A stretch of DNA of 64,000 nt from Haloarcula mannanilytica (GTDB taxonomy: Archaea; Halobacteriota; Halobacteria; Halobacteriales; Haloarculaceae), in the NCBI RefSeq assembly GCF_005406125.1, contig NZ_BIXZ01000001.1, forward strand, positions 1,240,001-1,304,000, in the 5' to 3' direction. Positions 43,944 through 52,206 of this stretch are shown here, piece by piece. A program made the translations under genes and the position numbers. The stretch's first letter is position 1. Each line of letters begins with the position of its first letter. The notes beneath the pieces are model-generated. The model saw only the letters and a program-made list of their open reading frames with translations. It searched no databases and had not been told where the DNA came from.

Positions 43944-44318
43944 ATGGGCTATCACAAGATCGATCCCGAAGACCTCCCGGAAACCGAGGACTACCCCTGT
44001 GACCGGCAGGGCATTTCCGACGCCGCCGAACTCCACGCGCTCCATGCGGCCACCTACGAGATGGCACCCGGCGAAGAGCTCTCGCGGACCTACCACTACC
44101 ACGAGACGCGCGAGGAACTGTTCTACGTGCTTGAGGGGACGCTCCACGTCGAAACGCCCGACGGGGTGTTCATGGTCGCCGCCGACGAGGTGTTCGTCGC
44201 CGAGCCGGAAAGCCCACACCGCGCACACAACCCCGACGACGCCGACGAGTCGGTGACCGTCCTGGGCGTCGGTGCGCCGCCGACCGACATCGCGCGCCCG
44301 TACGACCCCGACACGTAG
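43944..44318 (+). CDS. Cupin-domain protein
   Basis: Single-cupin beta-barrel protein, 124 aa. Cupin motif 1 is YHYHETREELFYVLEGTLHV with two His and a Glu as metal ligands, motif 2 is VAEPESPHRAHNPDD. The start MGYHKIDPEDLPETEDYPC is family-like, and the ATG at 43911 is rejected. Enzyme activity cannot be assigned, and a sugar isomerase-like or regulatory role is possible. It precedes the KDPG aldolase gene by 56 bp on the same strand. Confidence 0.87.
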   Translation: MGYHKIDPEDLPETEDYPCDRQGISDAAELHALHAATYEMAPGEELSRTYHYHETREELFYVLEGTLHVETPDGVFMVAADEVFVAEPESPHRAHNPDDADESVTVLGVGAPPTDIARPYDPDT

Positions 44319-44374
44319 CCCCAGGGTCCGACGGTTCAGACACGCTTTTGGGCCACCCCATCGGAGTTGCGCGC

Positions 44375-45025
44375 ATGACGAGCAAACAATCGGTGCAACA
44401 GCAACTGGTCGACAGCGGCGTCACGGCAGTCCTGCGCGGGATTCCCGAAGACAAGATGGTCGACGTGGCGAAAGCGGTCCACGAGGGCGGCGTGACAGCG
44501 CTTGAACTGACCGCCGATGCGAAGCGCTGCTCGGACATGATCGCCGCCGTCGACAAGGCGCTCGACGACACCGACGCCGTCATCGGGGCCGGCACGGTCA
44601 TGGACGCCGCCGCCGCCCGCAACGTCATCGAGGCCGGCGCGGAGTTTGTCCTCGCGCCGAATCTCAACGAGGACGTGCTCGACGTGTGTAACCGCGAGGG
44701 CGTCGTCGCCATCCCCGGGGTCATGACACCGACGGAGGCCGCCGACGCGATGGAGGCCGGCGCGGACATCCTGAAGATGTTCCCCGCCTCGACGGTCGGC
44801 CCGGGCCACATCGGCGCGCTCCAGGGCCCGCTCGGCGACGTGCCGATCATGCCGACTGGCGGAGTCTCTGTCGATAACGTCGACGAGTTCTTCGACGCCG
44901 GCGCGGTCGCTGTCGGCGCTGGCTCGGCGCTGGTCAACTACGAAGCCATCGAGAACGACGACATGGACGCCGTCCGCGAACAGGCCGCCGAGTTCATCGC
45001 TGCTGTCGAGGCCGCCCGAGAATAG
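44375..45025 (+). CDS. kdgA: 2-keto-3-deoxy-6-phosphogluconate aldolase, bacterial type
   Basis: Class I aldolase of the KDPG/KHG family, 216 aa, which cleaves KDPG to pyruvate and glyceraldehyde 3-phosphate in the semi-phosphorylated Entner-Doudoroff pathway. The Schiff-base Lys is K134 in ADILKMFPAS and the catalytic Glu is E44 in TALEL. PTGGVSVDNVDEFFDAGAVA forms the phosphate end. This is the compact bacterial (Eda) type rather than the larger archaeal KD(P)G aldolase. Haloferax is known to use such an enzyme for sugar breakdown. The preceding cupin gene may belong to the same route. Confidence 0.92.
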   Translation: MTSKQSVQQQLVDSGVTAVLRGIPEDKMVDVAKAVHEGGVTALELTADAKRCSDMIAAVDKALDDTDAVIGAGTVMDAAAARNVIEAGAEFVLAPNLNEDVLDVCNREGVVAIPGVMTPTEAADAMEAGADILKMFPASTVGPGHIGALQGPLGDVPIMPTGGVSVDNVDEFFDAGAVAVGAGSALVNYEAIENDDMDAVREQAAEFIAAVEAARE

Positions 45026-45085
45026 CAACTGTGTCGGAGCCGCCAGAACTGCTCCGGCGGAGTGACAGACGCCGACAGTAACGGC

Positions 45086-45595
45086 CTACTCTTCAGTTTC
45101 GTTCGTCGTCTCGTTGCCGGTCATGTTGCCGTCGGTCTCGTTGCCGGTCATGTTGCCGTCGGTCTCGTTGCCGGTCATGTTGCCAGTCGCCGTCTCATTT
45201 TCGGTCATGTTGCCGTCGATTTCAGTCTCGTTGCCGGCCGTACCGGTTTCATTGCCCGGCATCTCGGTTTCGTTGCCCGGCATGTCCGTCTCGTTTTCGC
45301 CGAGTTCGGTTTCGGTTTCACCCATCTCCGTCTCGGTTTCACCCATCTCCGTCTCGGTTTCACCCATCTCAGTCTCGGTCTCCATCTCCGTTTCCGTCTC
45401 CATCGCCGGCTCGGTCTCCGTTTCTGCGTCGGTCATCGCGTCGGTCTCTTCCTCCGTGGCCGTACCCGGACCTTCAGCGCCGCCGCCCGGCGTCTCCGTC
45501 CCGGTATCGCCTGCATCACTACAGCCAGCCAGCGCCACGAGTGCGCCGCCTGCGAGTTTGATAACGTTCCGTCGAGATTTTATCGATCCGTCCAT
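45086..45595 (-). CDS. Repeat-rich, sequon-dense Tat lipoprotein
   Basis: Exported protein, 169 aa. The Tat motif SRRNVIKLAGG is followed by the lipobox ALAGC (Cys25). The whole mature part is low complexity: Thr/Glu repeats of the type GETETEM, then N-E-T and N-M-T units. I count 13 N-x-T sequons in the last ~75 residues, so it is likely a heavily N-glycosylated, extended surface stalk or a sacrificial layer. No fold can be assigned. The repeats are tandem at DNA level (45111-45191 and 45317-45379), so length probably varies between strains. Confidence 0.75.
   Translation of the reverse strand: MDGSIKSRRNVIKLAGGALVALAGCSDAGDTGTETPGGGAEGPGTATEEETDAMTDAETETEPAMETETEMETETEMGETETEMGETETEMGETETELGENETDMPGNETEMPGNETGTAGNETEIDGNMTENETATGNMTGNETDGNMTGNETDGNMTGNETTNETEE
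45111..45191. repeat. Three tandem 27-bp repeats inside the lipoprotein gene
   Basis: Copies at 45111-45137 and 45138-45164 are identical and the third (45165-45191) diverges at its end. Each encodes nine residues of the N-E-T-D-G-N-M-T-G type. Being in frame, changes in copy number would lengthen or shorten the protein without breaking it. Confidence 0.85.
45317..45379. repeat. Three tandem 21-bp repeats inside the lipoprotein gene
   Basis: Copies start at 45317, 45338 and 45359. The third has one base change. Each encodes the heptapeptide type G-E-T-E-T-E-M. They preserve the reading frame. Confidence 0.8.
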
Positions 45596-46146
45596 AGCGT
45601 TTCCCCCAAGACCACCGGGACAGTTTATGAATGACCTGCTAAGCGTATGACGGAGCGATGACGGAACAGATTAACCACACCCGAAATCTGGTCCGTTTGT
45701 GAAACTGACGTGAACGGTCCGCGTCAAGCCATGATTGATCGACCAGTGGTGTCAGATCGGGTGGTTCGGCAGGGCTCACGAGTGAACAGGAAACGTCGCG
45801 GATCGGAAGGCGGTATCCAACAAGACGGGACTGCAAACGAGAAGTTACGCCCCGGTTCAAGCTCCCGGTAGACAGTTAGCAAGGGCATAGTTCCAGCTGC
45901 GGTCGGAGCTAGCAGACGCCACGGCCGGGCCATTATCCGCCCCAAGACGCCGGTCTCCGCAACCACGTCGATCAAACGGAACCAGCTTGTACAGTTTCGG
46001 GTCGCGGTACCGGCGGTCCAAACACAACGAGTATGAACGGAAAGGCTGCCGAATCGGATTTACGGTCAAAATCCGCTTGACCGCAGTTTAGCAACGGTAT
46101 AACACCAGTGCGTGGGAGCGCGACACGGTATCACGATACGTCCGTT
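45596..46146. other. Gene-free stretch, possibly degraded coding sequence
   Basis: About 550 bp with no frame I would accept. Short frames on the minus strand (for example one holding LDRRYRDPKLYKLVPFD near 45970-46010) have a faintly transposase-like look but cannot be assigned. Base composition is less GC-rich than neighbours. No tRNA-like or hairpin structure stood out. Confidence 0.45.
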
Positions 46147-47730
46147 TCAGTGGTCGCTCTCGTGCGGGTGAAGTTCCGTCCCGTAGTTCTCGGCGTGGTC
46201 GGCGTAGTCGATGAACCGGGGGGCGTCGGGGTCGAAGGGCCGTTGCAGCGCGTCGAAGGCCTTCTTTTTGTCCCAGCCCTGGAGCTTGCCGACAGCCGAG
46301 CGGTCTTCGAGGTCGTGGTAGTCCAGGTCGGGCTCGGTCAGTTCCCACGCCCGCAGGCCGGTTTCGGTGCGGACGATGACCGAGGAGTACTCGTCGCTGG
46401 AGCCGACGGAGCCGACGGTGAGGTCGGCACAGTAGCCCGTGAAGTCGGCGCACTCGTCACAGCCCTTGAGGGCGGCATCGTGGAAGTTCTCGACATCTTC
46501 CTCCAGTAGCATCTCGCCGTCCTCGCCGTAGACCATCATCTTCCCGTGGAGCACGTCCATCTTGCCGATGTCGGCGCGGTCGATGCCGCGCTCCTCCTCG
46601 AGGAGTTCGCCGATGAGCGAGTAGTAATTGAAGTTCTTCGTACACATCAGCGCGATGGTGTAGTCGATGGCGCGGACGCCCTCTTCCTGGGCGGCGTAAT
46701 CCCAGTCGAAGTCCTGCAGGGCGCGAATCCCCTCGATTTCACAGGGCGTGCCGACGAGTGCGAGCGACGCCTCGGAGAGTGGCACGTCGAGCTTGTGCGC
46801 CCAGCGTTCGAGGTCGAGGTTCCCGAGCGCGAGCGTCTGGTTGTAGAAGCTCCCGGCGTTGTCGATGCACTCCTCGGGCGTCGTCGCGAGGAACGATTCG
46901 GCCTTCCACTCGGCGTCGTCGCTCTCTGTCGCGATGAGCGCGCCGTCGATTTCGCCGGCTTCCAGCAAGTGACACAGGACCGAGGTCACGAGGCCGCCGT
47001 CCTGTGCGTTCTCGCGCCAGTCGTCCTCGACCTTCGCGGAGAACTCCGTGATGGGGTCGCCCGCGCCCTTGACGTTGTCGTCGCCGCCGGTGATCTTCCA
47101 CTGGCGCTCGTACCGGAGGCCACCCCTGGGGCACATGTCCCAGCACAGTGAGCAGCCGGTACACATCTTCACGAGTTCGGGGAGGTCGTCGTCCCCGACG
47201 CCGATGGAGTCGCTGGGACAGGCCGCGACGCAGGTTCCACACTGGATACAGCGGTCGGCCTGGATAACGGCCTCGTCGAGTTCCATGAACCACGTCTTGC
47301 CCTCGGGTTCCTCGATGTCACTCATCTCCGCGCGGATGCCGTAGCCGGGCGTGTCGAGGTCGACGCCCTCCGGAACGTCCACCCGCTCGTCGGGCCGGCC
47401 GTCGTCGACGTTCTGGCTGGTTCCCGTCGCTGGTTTCGTGAACTGGATGGGTTTGAGCTGGCCGTTCGGATCGACGTTCGCCGCGCCGGTACCGCCGTCC
47501 GGCCGAGCGCGCCGTTCGTCGCCTCGACTCTCGCCGCCACAGCCACACGACTCCCCGCAGCCGCAGTCGTCGCTCTCGTCCCCCGGGACGCCGGGCATCG
47601 GCCGGCCCCCGTCGGTCACCAGCGGCGGGTCCACGTCGTCGCGGCCGGCGGTAGTGTCCGCTGTTGGCTCAACGAACTCAGGTGCGGCGTCGGCTGGGGC
47701 GACCTGTCGCCAGTAGCGCCGGTCAGTCAT
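46147..47730 (-). CDS. Ferredoxin plus FrhB/FpoF-like flavoprotein (F420-type dehydrogenase beta subunit)
   Basis: Protein of 527 aa. Residues ~50-70 hold the cluster CGCGESCGCGG. At ~160-205 is a two-cluster ferredoxin: CIQCGTCVAACPSDS and CTGCSLCWDMCPRGG. From ~225 to the end is a coenzyme F420 hydrogenase/dehydrogenase beta-subunit fold (FrhB N and C domains) with AQDGGLVTSVLCHLLEAGEI, LVGTPCEIEGIRALQDF, YTIALMCTKNFNY and KGCDECADFTGYCADLTVGS. Such proteins take electrons from F420H2 via flavin and pass them to [4Fe-4S] clusters. It starts inside the 3' end of the siroheme reductase gene (8-bp overlap), so it is very likely its electron donor. F420 use is inferred from family and haloarchaeal F420 content. 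Confidence 0.88.
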   Translation of the reverse strand: MTDRRYWRQVAPADAAPEFVEPTADTTAGRDDVDPPLVTDGGRPMPGVPGDESDDCGCGESCGCGGESRGDERRARPDGGTGAANVDPNGQLKPIQFTKPATGTSQNVDDGRPDERVDVPEGVDLDTPGYGIRAEMSDIEEPEGKTWFMELDEAVIQADRCIQCGTCVAACPSDSIGVGDDDLPELVKMCTGCSLCWDMCPRGGLRYERQWKITGGDDNVKGAGDPITEFSAKVEDDWRENAQDGGLVTSVLCHLLEAGEIDGALIATESDDAEWKAESFLATTPEECIDNAGSFYNQTLALGNLDLERWAHKLDVPLSEASLALVGTPCEIEGIRALQDFDWDYAAQEEGVRAIDYTIALMCTKNFNYYSLIGELLEEERGIDRADIGKMDVLHGKMMVYGEDGEMLLEEDVENFHDAALKGCDECADFTGYCADLTVGSVGSSDEYSSVIVRTETGLRAWELTEPDLDYHDLEDRSAVGKLQGWDKKKAFDALQRPFDPDAPRFIDYADHAENYGTELHPHESDH

Positions 47731-49462
47731 CGTCGGCCACCTCCCCGCGACCGCCGCCGTCGCCGTGTGCGGTTCCACCCGAAACGTTCGCGTCGGCCCG
47801 CTGCATCACAGCGCGAAGTCGGTCGTTGCCGACGCGACGGCACCACTCGTAGAACCGCTCGCCATCGTCACGCTCGTCGGCGTAGGCCTCGAACAGTTCT
47901 TCCAGCGCCGGAATCACGGCATCCGCCGGGACGGCGTGTTCGACCCAGTCGAGGAATTCGTTGTCCGCACCGAGGCTGCCGCCGAGGCCGAAGTCCATTC
48001 CCTCGACGATGTTGTCGCCTTCCTCGTTGGTGGTCCCCTCGGGGTCGTCGATCTGTACCGTTTCACCCCGGAAACCGATGTCGGCTATCTGTGGCTGGGC
48101 GCAGGACGCCGAGCAGCCGGACATGTGCATCCGGACCACGTCGATTTCCTCGGGCACGTCGATGCGGCGGTCAAGCGCTTTCGCCCACCGTTGGACCCGG
48201 TTTTTCGTCTCGATGATGCCGTAGTTGCAGAACTCGGAGCCGGTACAGCCGACCGCGCCCCGCGAGAATGGGCCGGGATCGGGCTGGTACTTCCGAGCGA
48301 ACGGCGTGTTCAGCAGGTCGCCGATGTTTTGCTCGGGAACATGTGTGATGAGAAAGTTCTGGTCGGTCGCCAGTCGGACCGAGGCGTCGTCGGTGCCGTA
48401 CTCGCTCGCTGCGTGGGCGGCCCGCCGGAACTCGTCGCCGCCCATCCGGCCGGCGATGACGTTGAAGCCGACGTATTTCAGGCCGTCCTCGCGCTGGTCG
48501 TGGACGCCGACGTGGTCGCCCCGATACCCCTCCGAGCAGTCGGTCCCGCGAGTCGGCAGATCGACCGCACAGCGGTCACGGACTGCTTCCTCAAACTTCT
48601 CGGCCCCCATCTGCTGGACGAGATAGCGCATCCGGCAGACGCCGCGGTTGTTGCGGTCGCCCAGTTCCTTGAACGTCTGGGCGACCGCCCGGCAGAACTC
48701 CACGGTGTCTTCCGGCGAAATAAACACATCCAGGTCCGATGCCATCCGCGGGCCGTCCGAGAGGCCGCCGCCGACCCTGACGTGGAAGCCGTAGTACTGC
48801 TCGCCGTCGACCTCGCGACGGGCCGGCGTCAGCCCCACGTCGTTGATCTGGGACTGCGCGCAGTCCTGCCGACAGCCGGTGATGGTCAGCTTGAACTTCC
48901 GCGGGAGGTTCGCATACTCCCGGTTTTTCGTGAAAAAGTCCGAGACGGCGTCAACCACGGGCTGGGCGTCGAAGCACTCGTGGTCGTCCAGCCCGGCGGC
49001 GGGACAGCCGAGGACGTTCCGAGCAGAGTCGCCACAGCCCTGGACCGTCGTCAGGCCGACCTCGTCGTAGCGTTGCCAGATTTCGGGCACGTCCTCGATT
49101 TCGATCCAGTGCATCTGGATGTCCTGGCGGGTCGTGATATCGAGGAAGGCGTCGCCCCAGATGTCGTTCTGTTCCTCGCCGCCGAATTCCTCGGGCGCGG
49201 TGGCGTACTCGTCGGCCACCGCACCGATGACTTCGGCCTGTTCGGGCGAGAGGTAGCCGCCCGGGACTTTGGTCCGCATCATGAAATAGCCGTCCTGGCG
49301 GCCGTGGGCGTACAGCCCGGCCCACTTCAGCCGCTCCCACTCGCCGTCACCGGCCCGGGCCTCGATTTCTTCGAAACTCAACTCCTCGGCCGCGTACCGC
49401 TCGACATCTTCGATGACATCCAGCGGATGCTTCTCCTGTTTCCAGCGTTCAACTGTGTTCAT
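47723..49462 (-). CDS. nirA: Siroheme nitrite/sulfite reductase (assimilatory type)
   Basis: Six-electron reductase of nitrite to ammonia or sulfite to sulfide, 579 aa. Both ferredoxin-like half domains and both siroheme halves are present. GCRQDCAQSQINDVGL is the first-half equivalent. The [4Fe-4S]-siroheme ligands are CTGSEFC and CSASC, the latter in MHMSGCSASCAQPQIADIG. The N terminus MNTVERWKQEKHPLDVI resembles the haloarchaeal ferredoxin-nitrite reductases. No nitrate reductase, nitrate transporter or sulfate-activation genes are in view, so nitrite versus sulfite is undecided. ATG 49462 is preferred. It overlaps the FrhB-like gene. Confidence 0.9.
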   Translation of the reverse strand: MNTVERWKQEKHPLDVIEDVERYAAEELSFEEIEARAGDGEWERLKWAGLYAHGRQDGYFMMRTKVPGGYLSPEQAEVIGAVADEYATAPEEFGGEEQNDIWGDAFLDITTRQDIQMHWIEIEDVPEIWQRYDEVGLTTVQGCGDSARNVLGCPAAGLDDHECFDAQPVVDAVSDFFTKNREYANLPRKFKLTITGCRQDCAQSQINDVGLTPARREVDGEQYYGFHVRVGGGLSDGPRMASDLDVFISPEDTVEFCRAVAQTFKELGDRNNRGVCRMRYLVQQMGAEKFEEAVRDRCAVDLPTRGTDCSEGYRGDHVGVHDQREDGLKYVGFNVIAGRMGGDEFRRAAHAASEYGTDDASVRLATDQNFLITHVPEQNIGDLLNTPFARKYQPDPGPFSRGAVGCTGSEFCNYGIIETKNRVQRWAKALDRRIDVPEEIDVVRMHMSGCSASCAQPQIADIGFRGETVQIDDPEGTTNEEGDNIVEGMDFGLGGSLGADNEFLDWVEHAVPADAVIPALEELFEAYADERDDGERFYEWCRRVGNDRLRAVMQRADANVSGGTAHGDGGGRGEVADDD

Positions 49463-49692
49463 AGATATCACACCACAATACTGTGTGTATTGATGATGAA
49501 CAACGAACGCCTTCAACGCGCCCCTGCCGGCGAAAACGACCACACCTCCCTCGATGTGGTAACATTTACCGCATTATTCGCAGCGCGGTCCCATCGAGAC
49601 GGTGCGGACTCTCCGGGTTCCACACAATCAGGGTCGACGCTGTCATCTCACAGCCCAAAGGTAGCAGCAAAAATATCCGCGAAGTCCGAGGC

Positions 49693-50988
49693 TTACTCGC
49701 CGATGAGGCTGTCGACGATTTCCTCGGGGTCGAACGGTTCGAGGTCACCGTAGTCCTGGCCGGTCCCCAGGAAGAGGATCGGCTTTCCGGTGACGTGGGC
49801 GACAGAGATAGCCGCGCCGCCCTGCGGGTCAGCGTCGGCTTTCGTCAGGATTGCGCCGTCAATCTCGGCCGCGTCGTTGAACTCACGCGCTCGATTAACA
49901 GCGTCCTGGCCCGCGACCGCCTCGTCGACGAACAGCGTCATGTCCGGGTCGATGTTGCGGTCGATCTTCTCCAGTTGGGCCATCAGGTCGTCCGAAGTGT
50001 GGAGCCGGCCGGCCGTATCGCCAAGCACCACGTCGATGTCGTTTGCCTTGGCGTACTCGACGGCGTCGTAGATAACAGCCGTCGGGTCCGAGCCCTGCTC
50101 GTGGGTGATGATCTTCTTGCCGAGGTTCTGGGCGTGCTTTTCGAGTTGCTCGTTCGCACCGGCGCGGTAGGTGTCGCCGTTGGCGAGCACCGTCGAGAGC
50201 CCGCGCTCCTCGAAGTACCGGGCGAGCTTCGCTATCGAGGTCGTTTTTCCGACGCCGTTGACCCCGGTGAACACGATAGTGACCGGCTTGTCGGCCTGCT
50301 GAACGCGCTCGTCGAAGTCGAACTGGCCGACGTTGATAACGTCGTACAGCGACTCACGGAGCGCGTCCCGAACGAGGTTCCCCGTACTGGAGAGCCGTCG
50401 ACGGGTCTGGCCCGTGAGGTTCTCCTTGACGCCGTCGAGGATCTCGTTGGCGACGCTCATCTCCACGTCGCTCGACAAAAGTGCCAGTTCGAGGTCGTCG
50501 AGGTGCCCCTGCAGGTCCTCCTCCTCGATGACCGTCTTCCCGGTCGCCATGAGCTTCGCTTTCGCGGCGAGGCCGCGACCGTCATCGTCGTCCGCTTCGG
50601 ACTCCGAATCGGCTTCGGCTTCGGACCCCGAGTCGTCGGCCGCGGCGTCGTCCGACTCGGACGCTTCCTCGGCCCCTGTATCTAGGTCCTCGGCTGCCGC
50701 GGACGATGCCGTAGCTGGCTCGTCTATCGCCTCGGAGTCAGCGGCTTGCGGTGCAAAACCGGCCCCGGACTGATCGTCCGCGGTCGGTGACTCCCCAGCA
50801 GCCGCCTCCGTGTCTTCGGATGACTGTGTGTCCGCTGTGGACTCGCCGTTGGCTGGCTGGTCGGCGGGCGCGTCCCCGTCTGCCTCATCAGCGTCCGGTT
50901 CGTCCTCCGCGTCGAGTGCCTCGTCGTCAACGTCCTCTTCGACGTCACTCGTGAACCCGCTGAGTTTGTCCTTCAGTCCGTCGAACAT
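49693..50988 (-). CDS. ftsY: Signal recognition particle receptor FtsY
   Basis: SRP receptor GTPase at the membrane, 431 aa. The first ~130 residues are an extremely acidic A domain (Asp/Glu/Ala with Ser and Thr), as in other haloarchaea. The NG domain follows: FTGVNGVGKTTSIAKLARYF (G1), VLGDTAGRLHTSDDLM (G3), LTKADADPQGGAAIS (G4) and GTGQDYGDLEPFDPEEIV at the C terminus. It is the last gene of the L18a-prefoldin-ftsY run, 6 bp after the prefoldin stop, and functions with the srp54 product encoded at 41447-42859. Confidence 0.97.
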   Translation of the reverse strand: MFDGLKDKLSGFTSDVEEDVDDEALDAEDEPDADEADGDAPADQPANGESTADTQSSEDTEAAAGESPTADDQSGAGFAPQAADSEAIDEPATASSAAAEDLDTGAEEASESDDAAADDSGSEAEADSESEADDDDGRGLAAKAKLMATGKTVIEEEDLQGHLDDLELALLSSDVEMSVANEILDGVKENLTGQTRRRLSSTGNLVRDALRESLYDVINVGQFDFDERVQQADKPVTIVFTGVNGVGKTTSIAKLARYFEERGLSTVLANGDTYRAGANEQLEKHAQNLGKKIITHEQGSDPTAVIYDAVEYAKANDIDVVLGDTAGRLHTSDDLMAQLEKIDRNIDPDMTLFVDEAVAGQDAVNRAREFNDAAEIDGAILTKADADPQGGAAISVAHVTGKPILFLGTGQDYGDLEPFDPEEIVDSLIGE

Positions 50989-50994
50989 GCGGCC

Positions 50995-51459
50995 TTACTC
51001 GTCTTCCTGCTCTTGCTGTTGCATCATCTGCTGCATCTGCTGCTGTTGCATCTGCTGGGCCTGCTGTTCGAGCTCCTCCATCTCGGTCTCGACTTCGGCC
51101 TTCTCGTCCTCCAGGTCGCTGATGTGGTCGTCCAGCGTCTCCTTCTTGGTTTCCAGCGTGCTGACAGCGCCCTCCTGCTCGCGCTCTGCGGAGTAGCCAC
51201 CACCGAGGGAGACGACGACCTCGTCGATATCCTCGATAGTCGCGCGGATGTAGGCGTCGCCGCCGAGCGGGACCTGCACCGTGGAGCCGGAGTCGAGCGT
51301 CTCGATGGCCTCGATGGCCTCGTCGATGTCCGTCTGCTTCTCGCGGAGGCGCTCGATTTCCTCGTCGATAGCGTCGACTTCCTGCTCCATCTGCTCGATC
51401 TCCTGTGCAACCTGCTGCATCTGACCGCCACCGCCGCCACCGCCGCCACCGCCCATCAT
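50995..51459 (-). CDS. pfdA: Prefoldin alpha subunit
   Basis: ATP-independent chaperone subunit that hands unfolded proteins to the thermosome, 154 aa. It opens with a Gly stretch, then two long coiled coils flank the beta-hairpin region STVQVPLGGDAYIRATIED and DEVVVSLGGGYSAER. The C-terminal coil ends in a Gln/Met-rich tail (QQQQMQQMMQQQEQEDE) that would lie at the client-binding tip. It overlaps the L18a gene by ATGA. The second Met, at 51456, is also a possible start. Confidence 0.95.
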   Translation of the reverse strand: MMGGGGGGGGGGQMQQVAQEIEQMEQEVDAIDEEIERLREKQTDIDEAIEAIETLDSGSTVQVPLGGDAYIRATIEDIDEVVVSLGGGYSAEREQEGAVSTLETKKETLDDHISDLEDEKAEVETEMEELEQQAQQMQQQQMQQMMQQQEQEDE

Positions 51460-51629
51460 GCTGCCACCTCCTCGATCGTGATCTGTGTGCGCTTGAGGTT
51501 GTGCTGGGAGCCGAAGTCGCTGTAAACGCGCTCCTCAGCGACGTTCTCGTTTGGCGCGTCGACCTCCTTCTCGAACTGCTGTGGGCCGTCTCGGGCCGGG
51601 AAACTACCGCGAACAGTGTACGTGCTCAT
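51456..51629 (-). CDS. rplX: Ribosomal protein L18a (LX, L20a)
   Basis: Large-subunit ribosomal protein of 57 aa, the short archaeal form. MSTYTVRGSFPARDGPQQFE and ERVYSDFGSQHNLKRTQITI match the family. The ATG at 51629 is chosen because the upstream extension is not conserved-looking. Its stop overlaps the prefoldin alpha start, a gene pairing widely seen in archaea. Confidence 0.94.
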   Translation of the reverse strand: MSTYTVRGSFPARDGPQQFEKEVDAPNENVAEERVYSDFGSQHNLKRTQITIEEVAA

Positions 51630-51776
51630 ACACGCAGGTGCGGGCAGGGCAGGGAAGTATCTTCCCCTTCCGGCTTTTTCGAGTGAAGCTCCTATCCGCG
51701 ACAGGGCCAAGAGATATTCGCCGCTGTCCGGCCCGTATCGGCTGGTTCAAGAGTCTAAAAACGAGTGTCTCAGTCC

Positions 51777-51914
51777 TTACTCCTCTGTCCCCGCTGCGTA
51801 CACCATGTCGCCGCCACACTCCGGACAGGACGGGCGAAGCACCGCTGTCGAGTAGTCACACTTCCGGCAGACGAGTCGGTTCTGGTCGTCGGCGGCTGGG
51901 TTTTGCTGGGCCAT
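51777..51914 (-). CDS. Two-CxxC zinc-ribbon microprotein
   Basis: A 45-residue protein: after a short polar N terminus come LVCRKCDYS and PSCPECGGDMVYAAG, two CxxC knuckles 14 residues apart that would bind one zinc. It resembles the zinc-finger micro-proteins described in haloarchaea and the Zn ribbons of RNA polymerase small subunits, but I cannot match it to a named one. The frame runs cleanly from the ATG at 51914 to TAA at 51779. It lies 148 bp upstream of the L18a gene on the same strand, with a TATTAT-rich region just before its start. Confidence 0.72.
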   Translation of the reverse strand: MAQQNPAADDQNRLVCRKCDYSTAVLRPSCPECGGDMVYAAGTEE

Positions 51915-52010
51915 ACATGCTAGTAGACGACACACTATATTATTCTTTGACACGGTGTATCATGGTCGAGGACCCCGACGGATTTGTCCGGGCGGTGCAA
52001 ACGCCGAGCT

Positions 52011-52175
52011 ATGAGCCAGACGACCTACCAGTGCCAGTGCGGCGCGACCCTGCGATACAGACAGGATCTGACGCTGGAGCGTGGTGGGACCAGCCGGTCC
52101 TGGGCGTGTGGCGACTGCGGACTGCCCGTTCCGGGCGTGGTGGCAGAGAAGCTCAGCCACCAGCATCCGTCCTGA
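52011..52175 (+). CDS. Small zinc-finger protein
   Basis: A 54-residue protein on the opposite strand to its neighbours. CQCGATLRYR and WACGDCGLPVPG supply four Cys in CxC and CxxC pairs that could bind zinc. The ATG at 52011 starts MSQTTYQCQCG. It lies between the zinc-ribbon microprotein and eIF6, convergent with eIF6 with 31 bp between stops. Codon use fits the genome. It is a likely but unproven gene. Confidence 0.6.
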   Translation: MSQTTYQCQCGATLRYRQDLTLERGGTSRSWACGDCGLPVPGVVAEKLSHQHPS

Positions 52176-52206
52176 GCGGGCAGCGCGTGTCAGGAAAAAG
52201 ACCGCG

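Noticed and set aside
45111-45191. Tandem 27-bp repeats considered as a CRISPR fragment
   Set aside because: The copies are contiguous, without spacers, and encode in-frame peptide repeats of a lipoprotein.
45857-46069. Short minus-strand frame with a faint transposase-like look (LDRRYRDPKLYKLV)
   Set aside because: No catalytic residues, no inverted repeats and too short. Left as possible decayed DNA only.
47765-49753. 662-codon plus-strand frame opposite the siroheme reductase
   Set aside because: Antisense shadow of a gene with intact siroheme and Fe-S motifs.
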